Shown here: positions 25,427 through 35,400 of the stretch, one piece after another | Layout: each line of letters starts with the position of its first letter | Position numbering within the stretch: position 1 is the first letter of the stretch | Assembly (NCBI RefSeq): GCF_900129855.1 | Contig: NZ_LT670819.1 | Location: forward strand, 2,728,001 to 2,792,000 | Source: Streptomyces sp. 3214.6 | GTDB taxonomy: Bacteria; Actinomycetota; Actinomycetes; Streptomycetales; Streptomycetaceae | DNA length: 64,000 nt | Direction: 5' to 3' | Notes under the pieces: generated by a model | Database searches by the model: none | Told to the model about the DNA's origin: nothing | The model's input: the letters and a program-made list of their open reading frames with translations, nothing else | Position numbers and translations under genes: made by a program

Positions 25427-26767
25427 ATGGCTTCGGGAACGGGCGTGCGCTCTGCCGGCCGGTCGCGGAACCGGGGCTCCTCGGCGGCCGGTCCGCAGCC
25501 GCCCGGGCGGTCCCGGTCCCGGCGGTCCGAGCAGCCGTCGGCGCCGGGTGCGCCCGCGCTCAGGGCACGCGCCGGGCAGGGCGGGGCATTCCGGTTGCAA
25601 CGCCTTGTCCTGCTGGAGATCGCGGCGGCCGTGCTGCTGGTCGGCTGGGTGAGCGGGCCGATGGCGCTGGTGGCGACGGGCGTGGTCGCCGCCGTGCTGG
25701 TGGTCCTCGCCTTCGCACGTCGTCGCGGCCGCTCGCTGCCGGAATGGCTGGCCACGGCACGGGAGTTGAAGGCCCGCCGACGTCTGGCCGCCCGCCTGGA
25801 GATACCGCCCGGGACGGAACCGGGGTTCGGGCCGGCCGTGGAGTGCGATCCCGGGCTGCGGACGTACGCGTACGGCGGCCGTGACCGGCGGCCCGTCGGG
25901 CTTGTCGGGGACGGCACCTTCGTCACCGCCGTCCTTCAGGTGGAGGCGGACGCGACCGCGTTGCGCGCCGAGCGCGGCCGGCAGCCGCTGCCGCTCGCCC
26001 TGGTGCAGGGCGCCCTCGAGGTGGACGGCATCCGGCTGGAGTCCGCGCAGATCGTGCTGCACACACAGCCCGCGCCCGCCCTGCATCTGCCCCCGCAGTC
26101 CGTGGCCGTGGCCAACTACGCGCCGCTGCAGGAGCAGACGGGAGCGCCGGCGGTACGCATCACCTGGATCGCGTTGAAGCTGGACCCGGAGCTGTGTCCG
26201 GAGGCGGTGGCGGTCCGCGGAGGCGGGCTGATCGGGGCGCAGAAGTGCGTCGTGCGGGCGGCGGACCACCTCGCGAGCCGACTGACCGGCGCCGGGTTCC
26301 GGGCGACCGTCCTCGACGAGGAGGAGTTGACGGCCGCCATCGCCACGTCGGCCTGCGCCAACCCGCTGGTGACGGCGGAGGCCGGGCGGACCGGGACGAC
26401 GGAGCGGCGGACCGAGGAGACCAGCCGGAGCTGGCGTTGCGACAACCGCCGCCACACCACGTACTGGCTGCGCCGGTGGCCCGCCCTGGGCGGGGGCGGG
26501 GCTCCGTCGCTGCCGCAGTTCGTCGCCCTGGTCACGGCCGTTCCGGCGCTGGCCACCACGTTCAGCGTCACCCTCGCGCGCGGTGACCGGCAGGAGGTGT
26601 CCCTGACCGGGCACATCCGGGTGACCGGCCGCAGCGACGACGAACTGGTGGCCGCCCGGCGCGCGCTGCAGGGCGCAGCCCGGCACACCGGCGCCGGGCT
26701 CGCCCGTCTCGACCGGGAGCAGGTGCCCGGCATGCTCGCGACACTGCCCCTCGGAGGTGCCCGGTGA
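25427..26767 (+). CDS. eccE: EccE, T7SS membrane protein
   Basis: A 446-residue protein. A Ser/Arg/Pro-rich N-terminus precedes two adjacent membrane segments (LVLLEIAAAVLLVGWVSG and MALVATGVVAAVLVVLAF, about 60-100), then the large EccE cytosolic or peripheral domain. ATG 25427 is preceded by GGGGGGATGGAG; the adjacent GTG 25424 is also possible. It overlaps the next gene by 4 bp. Confidence 0.9.
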   Translation: MASGTGVRSAGRSRNRGSSAAGPQPPGRSRSRRSEQPSAPGAPALRARAGQGGAFRLQRLVLLEIAAAVLLVGWVSGPMALVATGVVAAVLVVLAFARRRGRSLPEWLATARELKARRRLAARLEIPPGTEPGFGPAVECDPGLRTYAYGGRDRRPVGLVGDGTFVTAVLQVEADATALRAERGRQPLPLALVQGALEVDGIRLESAQIVLHTQPAPALHLPPQSVAVANYAPLQEQTGAPAVRITWIALKLDPELCPEAVAVRGGGLIGAQKCVVRAADHLASRLTGAGFRATVLDEEELTAAIATSACANPLVTAEAGRTGTTERRTEETSRSWRCDNRRHTTYWLRRWPALGGGGAPSLPQFVALVTAVPALATTFSVTLARGDRQEVSLTGHIRVTGRSDDELVAARRALQGAARHTGAGLARLDREQVPGMLATLPLGGAR

Positions 26768-27576
26768 CGGCGACGACGTCAGGCGGAACCATCGCTTCGG
26801 GTGAACCGGAGCCGTCCACCGGCCCGTCCGGACAGGCCGGCCGGCCGGGGCGACTCGGGCGGGCCGGGCGCCGCTCGCCGCGCAGCGGTTTCGGCCTGCT
26901 CGGACCGCGGCACGGCCGGCACTCGGTGTCCGTGGACCAACTGGCGGGGCTCGCGCTGCCCATCGGGGACGACGGTGTCGTCATCGGGGTCGGCGGCGAG
27001 GGCCGGCCGGCCGTGTTGGGCATCAACCGGCCCACGCCGTACGACGTCGTCCTGATCGGCGGTCTGTGGACCGCGCAGGTCCTCGCGCTCCGGGCGGCGG
27101 CGACGGGGGCCCGGGTGGCCGTGGAGACGGGGCGGCCGCAGGCCTGGGTGCAGATGGTGCACGCGATGGGCGGCGGGCAGAACGGGCTGGCGGTGTACGA
27201 GGTCGGGCGGGTGCCCCCGCAGGGCGCCTCGGCCGGTACACCGGTGCTGGTGGTGCGGGACTGCGGTATGCGTCCGCCGCGCGGGAGGGTCGCTTCCGGG
27301 CCCTGGCAGTCCGTGTTGACGCTGCTGCCGTATCTCAGCCCGGTCGCCCCGCGACTGATCCGGCAGGCCCGACTCGTCGGCGTGCAGCGGATCTCGCCGG
27401 ACGAGGCCGCGGAACTGGGCCGGACCCTGACTCTGCCCCGGCACGACGTGGAGGCCCTGCCCACTCTCGCCGACGGCTTCACCCTGTGGTGCGCCGACCG
27501 GGACAGGCAGTACGTGATGACACAGCCCACGGACGCGGAGATCGGGTTGCTCGGTACGCCGAGACGGATGGACTGA
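26764..27576 (+). CDS. T7SS-associated conserved protein (SCO5718-like)
   Basis: A 270-residue soluble protein. The N-terminus is Pro/Gly/Arg-rich, and from about residue 55 there is a compact alpha/beta domain (GVVIGVGGEGRPAVLGINRP, YDVVLIGGLWTAQVLALRA, ARVAVETGRPQAW) without a P-loop. GTG 26764 overlaps eccE. I recognise it only as the gene that commonly follows eccE in streptomycete ESX loci; its role is unknown. Confidence 0.78.
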   Translation: MTATTSGGTIASGEPEPSTGPSGQAGRPGRLGRAGRRSPRSGFGLLGPRHGRHSVSVDQLAGLALPIGDDGVVIGVGGEGRPAVLGINRPTPYDVVLIGGLWTAQVLALRAAATGARVAVETGRPQAWVQMVHAMGGGQNGLAVYEVGRVPPQGASAGTPVLVVRDCGMRPPRGRVASGPWQSVLTLLPYLSPVAPRLIRQARLVGVQRISPDEAAELGRTLTLPRHDVEALPTLADGFTLWCADRDRQYVMTQPTDAEIGLLGTPRRMD

Positions 27577-27939
27577 GGCCGCGACTGAGACCGCGACTGA
27601 GGCCGCTTCTCCCGTTGTTCATGCGGCACTTCAACTGCTATGGCCGTTTCGTCCGGCGGCTTGGCGTGCGCACGCGGCCCGTTCGGGGAGTGCGTGACGT
27701 GGTGGACTGGTGCTCAGGGGCGGGCGGGCCTGCCGGGGTGGGCCGTCCGATGATTAGGCTGGTACGGGGCGCGATGCCGGACACCAGCAGGTGGACGTCG
27801 GCGTCTCCGGGGGAGGGCCGCATCGGACGACGTCATCGGACGACGTCAGACGGCCTCGAACCACTTCGGACGACAAGCAGGACAAGCAAATGGTCGCTTC
27901 GGCACGGCATGAGGGTGCTCGACCACACCAGGAGGAATT
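27577..27939. other. 363-bp intergenic region before the ParA-like gene
   Basis: It begins with near-direct repeats of CGCGACTGAG just after the stop of the preceding gene and contains a 13-bp tandem repeat at 27822-27847. A strong AGGAGGA ribosome site lies near its right end. I see no credible gene and no clear consensus promoter. Confidence 0.6.
27822..27847. repeat. 13-bp tandem repeat upstream of the ParA-like gene
   Basis: ATCGGACGACGTC occurs twice back to back (27822-27834, 27835-27847), about 90 bp before the start codon. It contains the palindromic core GACGTC and may be a regulatory binding site. Confidence 0.55.
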
Positions 27940-30900
27940 GTGAGCAGCGATCGGGACGGGATCCGCGGGGGCTGGGCCACACCCGGCGATGATCAGCCCG
28001 ACGCGGAGTCCTCCGTCGAGGCGACGGGCGAGTTCACCATCGACTACGCGCCGCCGGCTTGGTACACGCAGACCACGGGCGGCGCGGGCGGCGATGCGCA
28101 GGGGGCGGGAGCAGGCTCGGGGGGTGGCACCGGGGCCGGTGCCCCTGGCGCACCGGCCGCACCGCCTGCGCCCCCTGCACCGCCTGCGGTGCCTGCCGCA
28201 CCGCCTGTGTCCACGGCACCGCCTGCGCCGCCCGCGCCGGGAGTTCCGGGGGTGCCGGTCACTCCGGCCGCGCCGCCCGTGCCGGATGCGGCGGGTGGGC
28301 AGGGCGAGCACTTCGCTCTGGCCGCGCCCCATGCGCCGGGTGAGCACTTCGCTCCGGCCGCACCGCCCGCTCCGGGTGTACCGGTCAGCCCTCCTGCTCC
28401 GACGCCTCCGGCGGCTTCGACTCCCTCGACTCCCCCGGCTGCTCAGGCTGCTCAGGCTGCTCCCGCGGTGCCGCCCGTGCCGCCCGCGGCGGTGCCCAAC
28501 CTTCCGGCGGGCAGCGGATTCGAGCCGCAGCCACAGCCGCAGCAGTCCGAGGCGCAATGGGAGGCCACGGCCGCTTCCGCGGGTGCCGAGGAGAGCGGTT
28601 CCGGCAACGGGGATCTGGAGAGCGGCGCCACCATGCGCTTCTCCGCGGCCGCCCTCAAGCGGGAGATCGCTGAGCACGCCGCTGCCGCGCAGGCCGAGCC
28701 CGAGGCGCCCGTGGAGCCGCCCGCCGGGCCCGCCGAGGCCGTGGAACCCACGTCGGAGGCCCCCGTGCCGACCGAGGACCCGGCCGCATCGGACGGAGGC
28801 GAAGTCGTCGCGGAGGCCACGGACGTCATCGTCGACGACACGCTCGACGAAGGTGACGGTCCTGCCGAGCCCGAGCCCGAGCCCGAGCCCGAGGTAGGAG
28901 AGGCCGTCTCCGAGGTCGTAGCCAACGACGAGACGGCTGTTCAGGACGCTGAGGCCGAGGGGGCCTCTGACGCCGACGCCCCGGTCAGCGCGCCCCAGGA
29001 CGCCGTTCCGGCCGCGCCGCCCGCTTGGACTCCCCTGCCGGCCCCGCAGGGCGAACTGCCTCCGCTGCCTCCTTCGTACCAGCCCGCGGCGCCCGCGCCG
29101 GCGGCCCAGTGGCCGGCACAGCCGCAGCCCGCCGAGGCCGCGGCGCCCGCCCCGCAGCCGCCTGTCCAGCCGCAGGCGTCTCCGCCCGGGGCGGACGGCT
29201 GGACCCCGCCCGCCCCTCCCGCACCGCAGCCCGGCTACGGCTTCCCGCAGCCCCCGGCCGCCGCCCCCGCCCCGGCAGCGCAGCAGCCGTCCGCCCCGCC
29301 GCCGGGCTACGGCTTCCCGCAGCAGAACGCCGGCCCGGCAACACCCCCTGCCGCCCCCAACCCCCAGCCCCCCGCCGACCCTCACGCACCAGGCGGCTAC
29401 GGCTTCCCGCAGCAGAACGCCGGCCCGGGAGCGCCCCCGGCCGCACCCAACCCCCAGCCACACCAGGCGCCTTCGGCACCGCGGCCCCCCTCCGACGCCC
29501 AGGCCGCAGGCGGTTACGGCTTCCCTCAACCGCCCGCGCCCCACACTCCCGGCGGCTACGGCTTCCCCCAGCCCCCGGCACCGCAACACCAGCCCCAGGC
29601 TCAGCCGCACGCCCAGCCGCCCCAGGGCCAACAGGCTCCCCCGGCACCGCAAGCCCCGCAGGCCCCGCAGGCCCCGCAGGCCCCGCAAGCGCACCCCGGT
29701 TTCCCGCAGCCCGGGATTCCGCAGCAGGCGGACGGCCAGGCTCCCCCGGCCGCTCCTCAGGGTTTCCCGCCGGGAGCTCCTCAGGGTTTCCCCGGACCGT
29801 TCCCCCAGCCGGCCCCGCACGCCCCGCACACCCCGCAGGAACACGCCGCCGCGCCCGACGGGGCACACGTCCCGTCGGCACCGCAAGCGCCGCAGGTTCC
29901 GCAGCAGCCCGTTGATCCTCGGGCCGGGGCCGCCTGGCCGCAGCCGATTCAGCATGACCAGCGGCAGCCGGTCAACCCCGGTGCGGCGCCGTTGGGTTAC
30001 ACGGCCGCCGTGGAGCTGTCCTCCGACCGGCTCCTCAACAACAAGAAGCAGAAGGCGAAGAGCGGCCGACCGTCCGCCGGATCCTCGCGGTTCAAGCTCG
30101 GCGGGAAGAAGGAAGAGGCAGAGCGGCAGCGCAAGTTGGAGCTGATCCGTACGCCGGTGCTGTCCTGCTACCGGATCGCCGTCATCAGCCTGAAGGGCGG
30201 CGTGGGCAAGACCACGACCACCACCGCGCTCGGCTCCACCCTCGCCACCGAGCGTCAGGACAAGATCCTCGCGATCGACGCCAACCCGGACGCCGGTACG
30301 CTCGGTCGGCGGGTGCGCCGCGAGACCGGGGCGACGATCCGTGACCTCGTCCAGGCGATCCCGTACCTCAACTCGTACATGGACATCCGGCGGTTCACCT
30401 CCCAGGCGCCGTCCGGGCTGGAGATCATCGCCAACGACGTCGACCCGGCCGTGTCCACGACCTTCAACGACGAGGACTACCGGCGGGCCATCGACGTGCT
30501 GGGCAACCAGTACCCGATCATCCTCACGGACTCGGGCACCGGTCTGCTCTACAGCGCCATGCGCGGTGTGCTGGACCTCGCCGACCAGCTCATCATCATC
30601 TCCACGCCCTCCGTGGACGGTGCGAGCAGCGCCAGTACGACGCTGGACTGGCTGTCGGCGCACGGGTACGCCGAACTCGTCTCGCGGTCCATCACCGTCA
30701 TCTCCGGGGTGCGCGAGACCGGCAAGATGATCAAGGTCGACGACATCGTGTCGCACTTCGAGACGCGCTGCCGCGGGGTCGTCGTCGTACCGTTCGACGA
30801 GCATCTGGCCGCCGGCGCCGAGGTCGACCTCGACATGATGCGGCCGAAGGTGCGCGAGGCGTACTTCAACCTCACGGCGATGGTCGCGGAGGACTTCATC

Positions 30901-31206
30901 CGTCACCAGCAGCGCCAGGGACTGTGGACCAGCGACGGCAACCCGCCCCCGGTGGCCGCCCCGCCGATGCCGGGCCAGCAGATGCCCGGTCAGCCGATGC
31001 CGGGGCAGCCGTACCCGCAGCAGCCGTACCCGCAGCAGCCCCAGGCGCCCCAGCCCGGCCAGCCGTACCCCCCGCAGGGACAGCAACCGCCGGCCCAGCC
31101 GTACCCGCCTCAGCAGCCGGGTCAGCCCTACCCGCAACAGCCCCAGCAGCCGCAACAGCCGCACCCCGGGTATCCCCCGGCCGGTTATGGCTACCCGCAG
31201 CAGTAG
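27940..31206 (+). CDS. ParA/MinD-type ATPase with very long disordered N-terminus
   Basis: A 1088-residue protein. Residues 1 to about 720 are a Pro/Ala/Gln/Glu-rich disordered region with repeated GYGFPQ words. Then comes a ParA/MinD-type P-loop domain: deviant Walker A KGGVGKTT at about 752-759, [14 protein letters not shown], and ILTDSGTG as Walker B. The C-terminal tail is QPYPQQ-rich. The GTG start at 27940 follows AGGAGGA. This corresponds to the SCO5717-type gene next to streptomycete ESX loci. Such ATPases position cargo; a role in placing the secretion machinery is inferred from linkage. It ends in a strong convergent terminator. Confidence 0.88.
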   Translation: MSSDRDGIRGGWATPGDDQPDAESSVEATGEFTIDYAPPAWYTQTTGGAGGDAQGAGAGSGGGTGAGAPGAPAAPPAPPAPPAVPAAPPVSTAPPAPPAPGVPGVPVTPAAPPVPDAAGGQGEHFALAAPHAPGEHFAPAAPPAPGVPVSPPAPTPPAASTPSTPPAAQAAQAAPAVPPVPPAAVPNLPAGSGFEPQPQPQQSEAQWEATAASAGAEESGSGNGDLESGATMRFSAAALKREIAEHAAAAQAEPEAPVEPPAGPAEAVEPTSEAPVPTEDPAASDGGEVVAEATDVIVDDTLDEGDGPAEPEPEPEPEVGEAVSEVVANDETAVQDAEAEGASDADAPVSAPQDAVPAAPPAWTPLPAPQGELPPLPPSYQPAAPAPAAQWPAQPQPAEAAAPAPQPPVQPQASPPGADGWTPPAPPAPQPGYGFPQPPAAAPAPAAQQPSAPPPGYGFPQQNAGPATPPAAPNPQPPADPHAPGGYGFPQQNAGPGAPPAAPNPQPHQAPSAPRPPSDAQAAGGYGFPQPPAPHTPGGYGFPQPPAPQHQPQAQPHAQPPQGQQAPPAPQAPQAPQAPQAPQAHPGFPQPGIPQQADGQAPPAAPQGFPPGAPQGFPGPFPQPAPHAPHTPQEHAAAPDGAHVPSAPQAPQVPQQPVDPRAGAAWPQPIQHDQRQPVNPGAAPLGYTAAVELSSDRLLNNKKQKAKSGRPSAGSSRFKLGGKKEEAERQRKLELIRTPVLSCYRIAVISLKGGVGKTTTTTALGSTLATERQDKILAIDANPDAGTLGRRVRRETGATIRDLVQAIPYLNSYMDIRRFTSQAPSGLEIIANDVDPAVSTTFNDEDYRRAIDVLGNQYPIILTDSGTGLLYSAMRGVLDLADQLIIISTPSVDGASSASTTLDWLSAHGYAELVSRSITVISGVRETGKMIKVDDIVSHFETRCRGVVVVPFDEHLAAGAEVDLDMMRPKVREAYFNLTAMVAEDFIRHQQRQGLWTSDGNPPPVAAPPMPGQQMPGQPMPGQPYPQQPYPQQPQAPQPGQPYPPQGQQPPAQPYPPQQPGQPYPQQPQQPQQPHPGYPPAGYGYPQQ

Positions 31207-31224
31207 GAACCAGGCGTAAGAACG

Positions 31225-31266
31225 CCGAAGGGCGGCCGATGTCCTGGGACACCGGCCGCCCTTCGG
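31225..31266. terminator. Perfect 14-bp bidirectional terminator
   Basis: CCGAAGGGCGGCCG (31225-31238) pairs exactly with CGGCCGCCCTTCGG (31253-31266) around a 14-base loop. It lies between the convergent ParA-like gene (+) and ribF (-). Confidence 0.9.
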
Positions 31267-31273
31267 TCGTTCG

Positions 31274-32218
31274 CTACTGCGCCGCCACCAGTTCCCGGCA
31301 GCGCTTCACATCCCGCGCCATCTGCTCCAGCAGCCCTTCCAGCGACTCGAACTTCGCCTGGCCGCGCACGAAGGCGAGGAAGTCGACGGCGACGTGCAGA
31401 CCGTAGAGGTCGAGGCCGACGCGGTCGATGGCGTACGCCTCCACCGTGCGCTCGGTGCCGTCGAACTGCGGGTTCGTGCCGACGGAGATCGCGGCCGGCA
31501 TCGCCTCGCCGTCGACATGCAGCCAGCCCGCGTAGACGCCGTCCGCCGGGATCGCGGTGTGCGGCAGCGTCTCGACATTGGCGGTCGGGAAGCCGAGTTC
31601 GCGTCCCCGCTGGGCCCCGCGCACCACGACCCCCTCCACCCGGTGCGGACGGCCGAGGATCTCCGCCGCGCCCTCGACGTCGCCCTCGGCGACCAGACGT
31701 CGCGTCAGCGTCGAGGAGAACGGCTGGCCGCCGCCCGCCTCGCCGCACAGCACCAGATCGACGACCTCGACCTCGAAGTCGTAGACCTTGCCCTGCTCGG
31801 CGAGGAACTCGACGTTGCCTGCCGCCTTGTGGCCGAAGCGGAAGTTGGGGCCCTCGACGACCGCCTTGGCGTGCAGCCGGTCGACCAGGACCTTGACCAC
31901 GAAGTCCGCCGGGGACAGCTTCGAGAACTCCGTCGTGAAGGGGAGGATCAGCAGCGCGTCCACACCCAGCTCCGCCATCAGCTCGGCGCGGCGGTGGTGC
32001 GGAGCGAGCAGCGGCGGGTGGCTGCCGGGGCGGACGACCTCGCTGGGGTGCGGGTCGAAGGTGACGACGACCGAGGGAACGCCCAGTTCATGGGCGCGTT
32101 CCACGGCATGGCGGATGATCAGCTGGTGCCCGCGGTGGACCCCGTCGTAGGAACCGATGGTGACGACGCTGCGTCCCCAGTCCTCGGGGATGTCCTCCAA
32201 GCCACGCCAGCGCTGCAC
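31274..32218 (-). CDS. ribF: Bifunctional riboflavin kinase/FAD synthetase
   Basis: Makes FMN and then FAD from riboflavin. It has 314 residues, the usual bacterial length. The N-terminal nucleotidyltransferase domain has TIGSYDGVHRGHQ (about 20-32), TFDPHPSEVV and GPNFRFGHKAAG. The C-terminal riboflavin kinase domain begins at about residue 190 (GRELGFPTANV) and includes SVGTNPQFDGTERTVEAY. The start is GTG 32218. It ends at the shared terminator. Confidence 0.96.
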   Translation of the reverse strand: MQRWRGLEDIPEDWGRSVVTIGSYDGVHRGHQLIIRHAVERAHELGVPSVVVTFDPHPSEVVRPGSHPPLLAPHHRRAELMAELGVDALLILPFTTEFSKLSPADFVVKVLVDRLHAKAVVEGPNFRFGHKAAGNVEFLAEQGKVYDFEVEVVDLVLCGEAGGGQPFSSTLTRRLVAEGDVEGAAEILGRPHRVEGVVVRGAQRGRELGFPTANVETLPHTAIPADGVYAGWLHVDGEAMPAAISVGTNPQFDGTERTVEAYAIDRVGLDLYGLHVAVDFLAFVRGQAKFESLEGLLEQMARDVKRCRELVAAQ

Positions 32219-32416
32219 TGTGACCGCTCCTCGAACCCGTGTCCGTATCTAGCATTGCCTCTTACGCAGGTCTAAGGGTGCCATGCCGGGTGGCCCGTGC
32301 CCGCATCGGCATGGAGGCTGTGACCCGCCCCACGCGCGTCGGCCCATGCACGACGGCACACAGGGCATCACGCACGACCGCGCGCAGGGCGCCACGCAGA
32401 ACCGCAGGCGCGTGTT

Positions 32417-35400
32417 TCAGGCGGGCACCCGCACCCCCGCCAGGTTCTCGATCATCCGGCGGGTGCTGGGGCCGACCACCGCGGCCCACTCCCCCGGCGC
32501 GTCGGTGAGCCAGTGCACCACCTGCGCGGCGAAGCCCGGCACGTGCCGTCCCAGGTCGACCAGAGCGCGGTCGAAGCAGGTCGCGCCGTCCGGGGTGCGG
32601 ACGAGGAGGAGGCCGGTGCGGTGGACGAGGTCGCGCAGGTCCTCGCCGCTGCGCCCGGCGGCCCCGTGCAGCACGGCGTCCAGGACGGCGGGCGCGTGCT
32701 CGTGCGTGAGGAGACGCTCCAGGAGTTCGCGGCGGAGGGGACCGGAGTCCGAGGCGCCGGGCGCGGCCAGCACGCCGGCCAGCGCAGCCCGTACCTGCTC
32801 GGGACCGCTGTCCAGCAGGCCCGTGACCAGCGGGAGGAGGACGGCACGCGCGGCCGGGTCGTGGTCGAGCCGCCGGTCGACGTACGCGGCCACGTGCCCG
32901 GCGCTCTCCGGCCGCCGCTCCAGCACGTCCCGGACGAGGACGGCGACCCGGTGGGCCCGCTCGGGCGTGGTGACGTCGGCGAGCGCGGCCAGGGTGCTGC
33001 CCGCGTCCGCGGGGTCGGCGCCGCTCAGGCGGTTCCGGAAGGCGTCCAGGACCGGCTCGGGGTGGGTGCTCAGGGCGGCGAGCAGCGCGCCCGGCGGCAG
33101 CTGCGGATCGCCCGCCTCGAACCGCTCCAGTGCCTGCGGGAGGTGGGCGGACCGGGTCTCGGGATCCCGGACCAGGAGGGCGAGCGCGCCACCGTGCAGC
33201 GCGCGGTCGGCGGGGCGGGCCAGGAGGGCGAGGGCCGCGTAGCGCAGCAGCCGACGATCGGCGTCCGTCTTCGCGTGCGGGGCGGCGCGCAGTCCGTACG
33301 CCGCCGCCGCGACCCGGCGGGCCTGCCGCTCGTCGTGCGCCCACCGGTCGACGGCCCGGCACAGCGCGGACGGCTCGTCCTCGGCCAGCACGGCGAGCAG
33401 CTCGTCGGCGCGGTGGTGCGCGCAGTCGACGAGCACCTCCGTGAGGTCGTCCAGCGCCCGGCGCCGGTGGGTGTGCAGCAGCGCCTGCGCGGCCGTCGCC
33501 ACGGTGGCGTGCGGGGTCGCGGGCAACGGCCGCTCGTCGTCGAACCAATGGGTGAGATACGGCTGGACGGCGGTGGGGTCGACGGCGAGGAGCCGGGCGA
33601 CGACGTCGAGGTAGCGGGGCGCGTCCGCGTCGCGTGGGGCGCCGTCGGCGAGGACCAGACGGCGCAGCAGGTCGAGGCGCGCGTCGGGCGGCAGGGCGAT
33701 CTCCGTCCAGAAGGAGGGACCGAAGTCCACGCCCCGGCCGCCCTCCGCCGCCCCGGCCCCCGCGCCGATCCGGTCCGCCAGGAGGCGCAGGACACCTGTG
33801 TACGGCGTCGCGTCGGGGACCTTGAGCAGGGTCTCGCAGAGCAGTCGGCCGGCCCACCACGAGTCCGGGTCGGCTTCCAGGGCGTGAACCAACTCCCCCA
33901 GTCGAGCGGCGAGTTGATGCGCACCCTGCTGGCGGGCGACGAGCAGCAGCGCCTGGACGACCGGGCCGATGCGGTGGTGCGGAACGGGCAGCGGGTGGCC
34001 GCCCTGCTCCGGGGCGCGGTGGTCGTGGACCAGGGCGCGCAGGGCCTCGTCCAGGTCGAGGTGGACGCCCTGGATCCAGTCGGCGAGTTCCTCGTGGGCG
34101 AAGCGGTAGCCGGTGCCCGCGGGCACGAGGAGGCCCTCGGCGAGGACGGCGGACGCCCAGCCGGTGACGCCGCCGAGGCGGGCGGGCGCGGGCCCCCAGG
34201 GGAACACCGCCTCGAACGACGCCCGGTCCAGCTCGCCCTGTCCCGGCCCGAGACTGCGCCGGGCGGCCTCGTGCACCTGACCGGCGACCTTCGCCGCGAG
34301 GCGTCGTACGGCCGTGCCGCGCAGCCCGTTCTCGGCGGCGAGGCGGACCGCGATGCGCAGACACATCAGGTCCAGGTGGGCGGCGAGGATGGCGTCCCGG
34401 TCGACGGGGCCGCCCTGATCCGGCGGCCCGGGGAGGGCGGCGCGGATCTCGGAGAGGAGGCGGAGGGTGAGGGGGTGCCGGGCGTCGGGAGCCGCGAGGA
34501 CGGCCTCCGGCAGGCCGTAGCGGGCGCGGGCCTCGCGTGCCTCGTCGGGGGTGAGGTCGCCCAGGCGGACGCAGGGCGGGAGCGGGTCTCCGGCGGCCGC
34601 GACCCCGTACAGCATCCCCGGCGGGAACTCCGCGCCCGCCCGCTCCCAGTACTCCCCCCGGCACGCCACCACCAGCCGCGATCCCGTCTCCCGCAGCCAG
34701 TCCACGGTGCCCTCGGTCCACTCGGCGAGCCGGTGCGCGAGGACCGGGGGCATCTCCTCGGGACCGTCCAGGAGCAGGAGCAGGGGCCGCCCGACGGCCC
34801 GCGCGAGCCTGGCGATCCACTCGGGACTGACATCCCCGAGCCCCGAGGAACCGCAGGAGCCGGAAGGACCGCAGGAGCCGGAAGGACCGCAGGAGCCGGA
34901 AGGACCGCAGGAGCCGGAGGGACCGGAGCCGGCCGGTTCCGGCACCCACCGCCCGGACCCCGAAGCCGAAGCCGACGCCGACGCCGACGCCAAGTCCGAA
35001 GCCGTATCCGAGACCGCACCCACCCCCGCACCCACCCCCGCGCCCGCGACCGCACCCGGGGCCGTGTCCGCAGCCGCGACGATGCGGGCCGCCCGGATCA
35101 GGGTGCGGCGGGCCGCGTCGGCGAGTGAGTCGTCCTCGTCCCGCAGGTCGGCGCCGCGCAGCCACAGGGTGGGGGCCGGCTGTGCGCCCCGGTTGCGGCG
35201 GGCCGCGAGGGCCGCGAGCTCGGTGGTACGGCCGCTGCCCGGTGCGCCGACGAGGCCGAGGATGGCCGCCGGGCCCGTCGCGAACGCGGCGAACTCCCGT
35301 GCCGGGTGGGCGCGTTCGACCGGTTCCGATGCGGCGACGCGGGAGCCGGTCCCGGCGTGCCCCAGGGCGCCTGGCGGGCCGTCCGAGCCGACGGACGTGG

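Noticed and set aside
1..27576. Search for bldB, which I recall lying inside the ESX locus of S. coelicolor
   Set aside because: No small gene resembling it is seen here; it may lie left of the window or elsewhere. My memory of the neighbouring order is not firm enough to call it missing.
27754..31164. A long open frame antisense to the ParA-like gene, Gly/Arg/Leu-rich
   Set aside because: Composition is that of a mirror of Pro/Ala/Gln codons; the plus-strand P-loop domain and ribosome site are decisive.
32513..35128. Open frame of 871 residues on the plus strand opposite the pseudo-trypsin ATPase
   Set aside because: Gly/Arg/Val/Gln-rich shadow without recognisable domains; the minus frame has trypsin-like and P-loop motifs.
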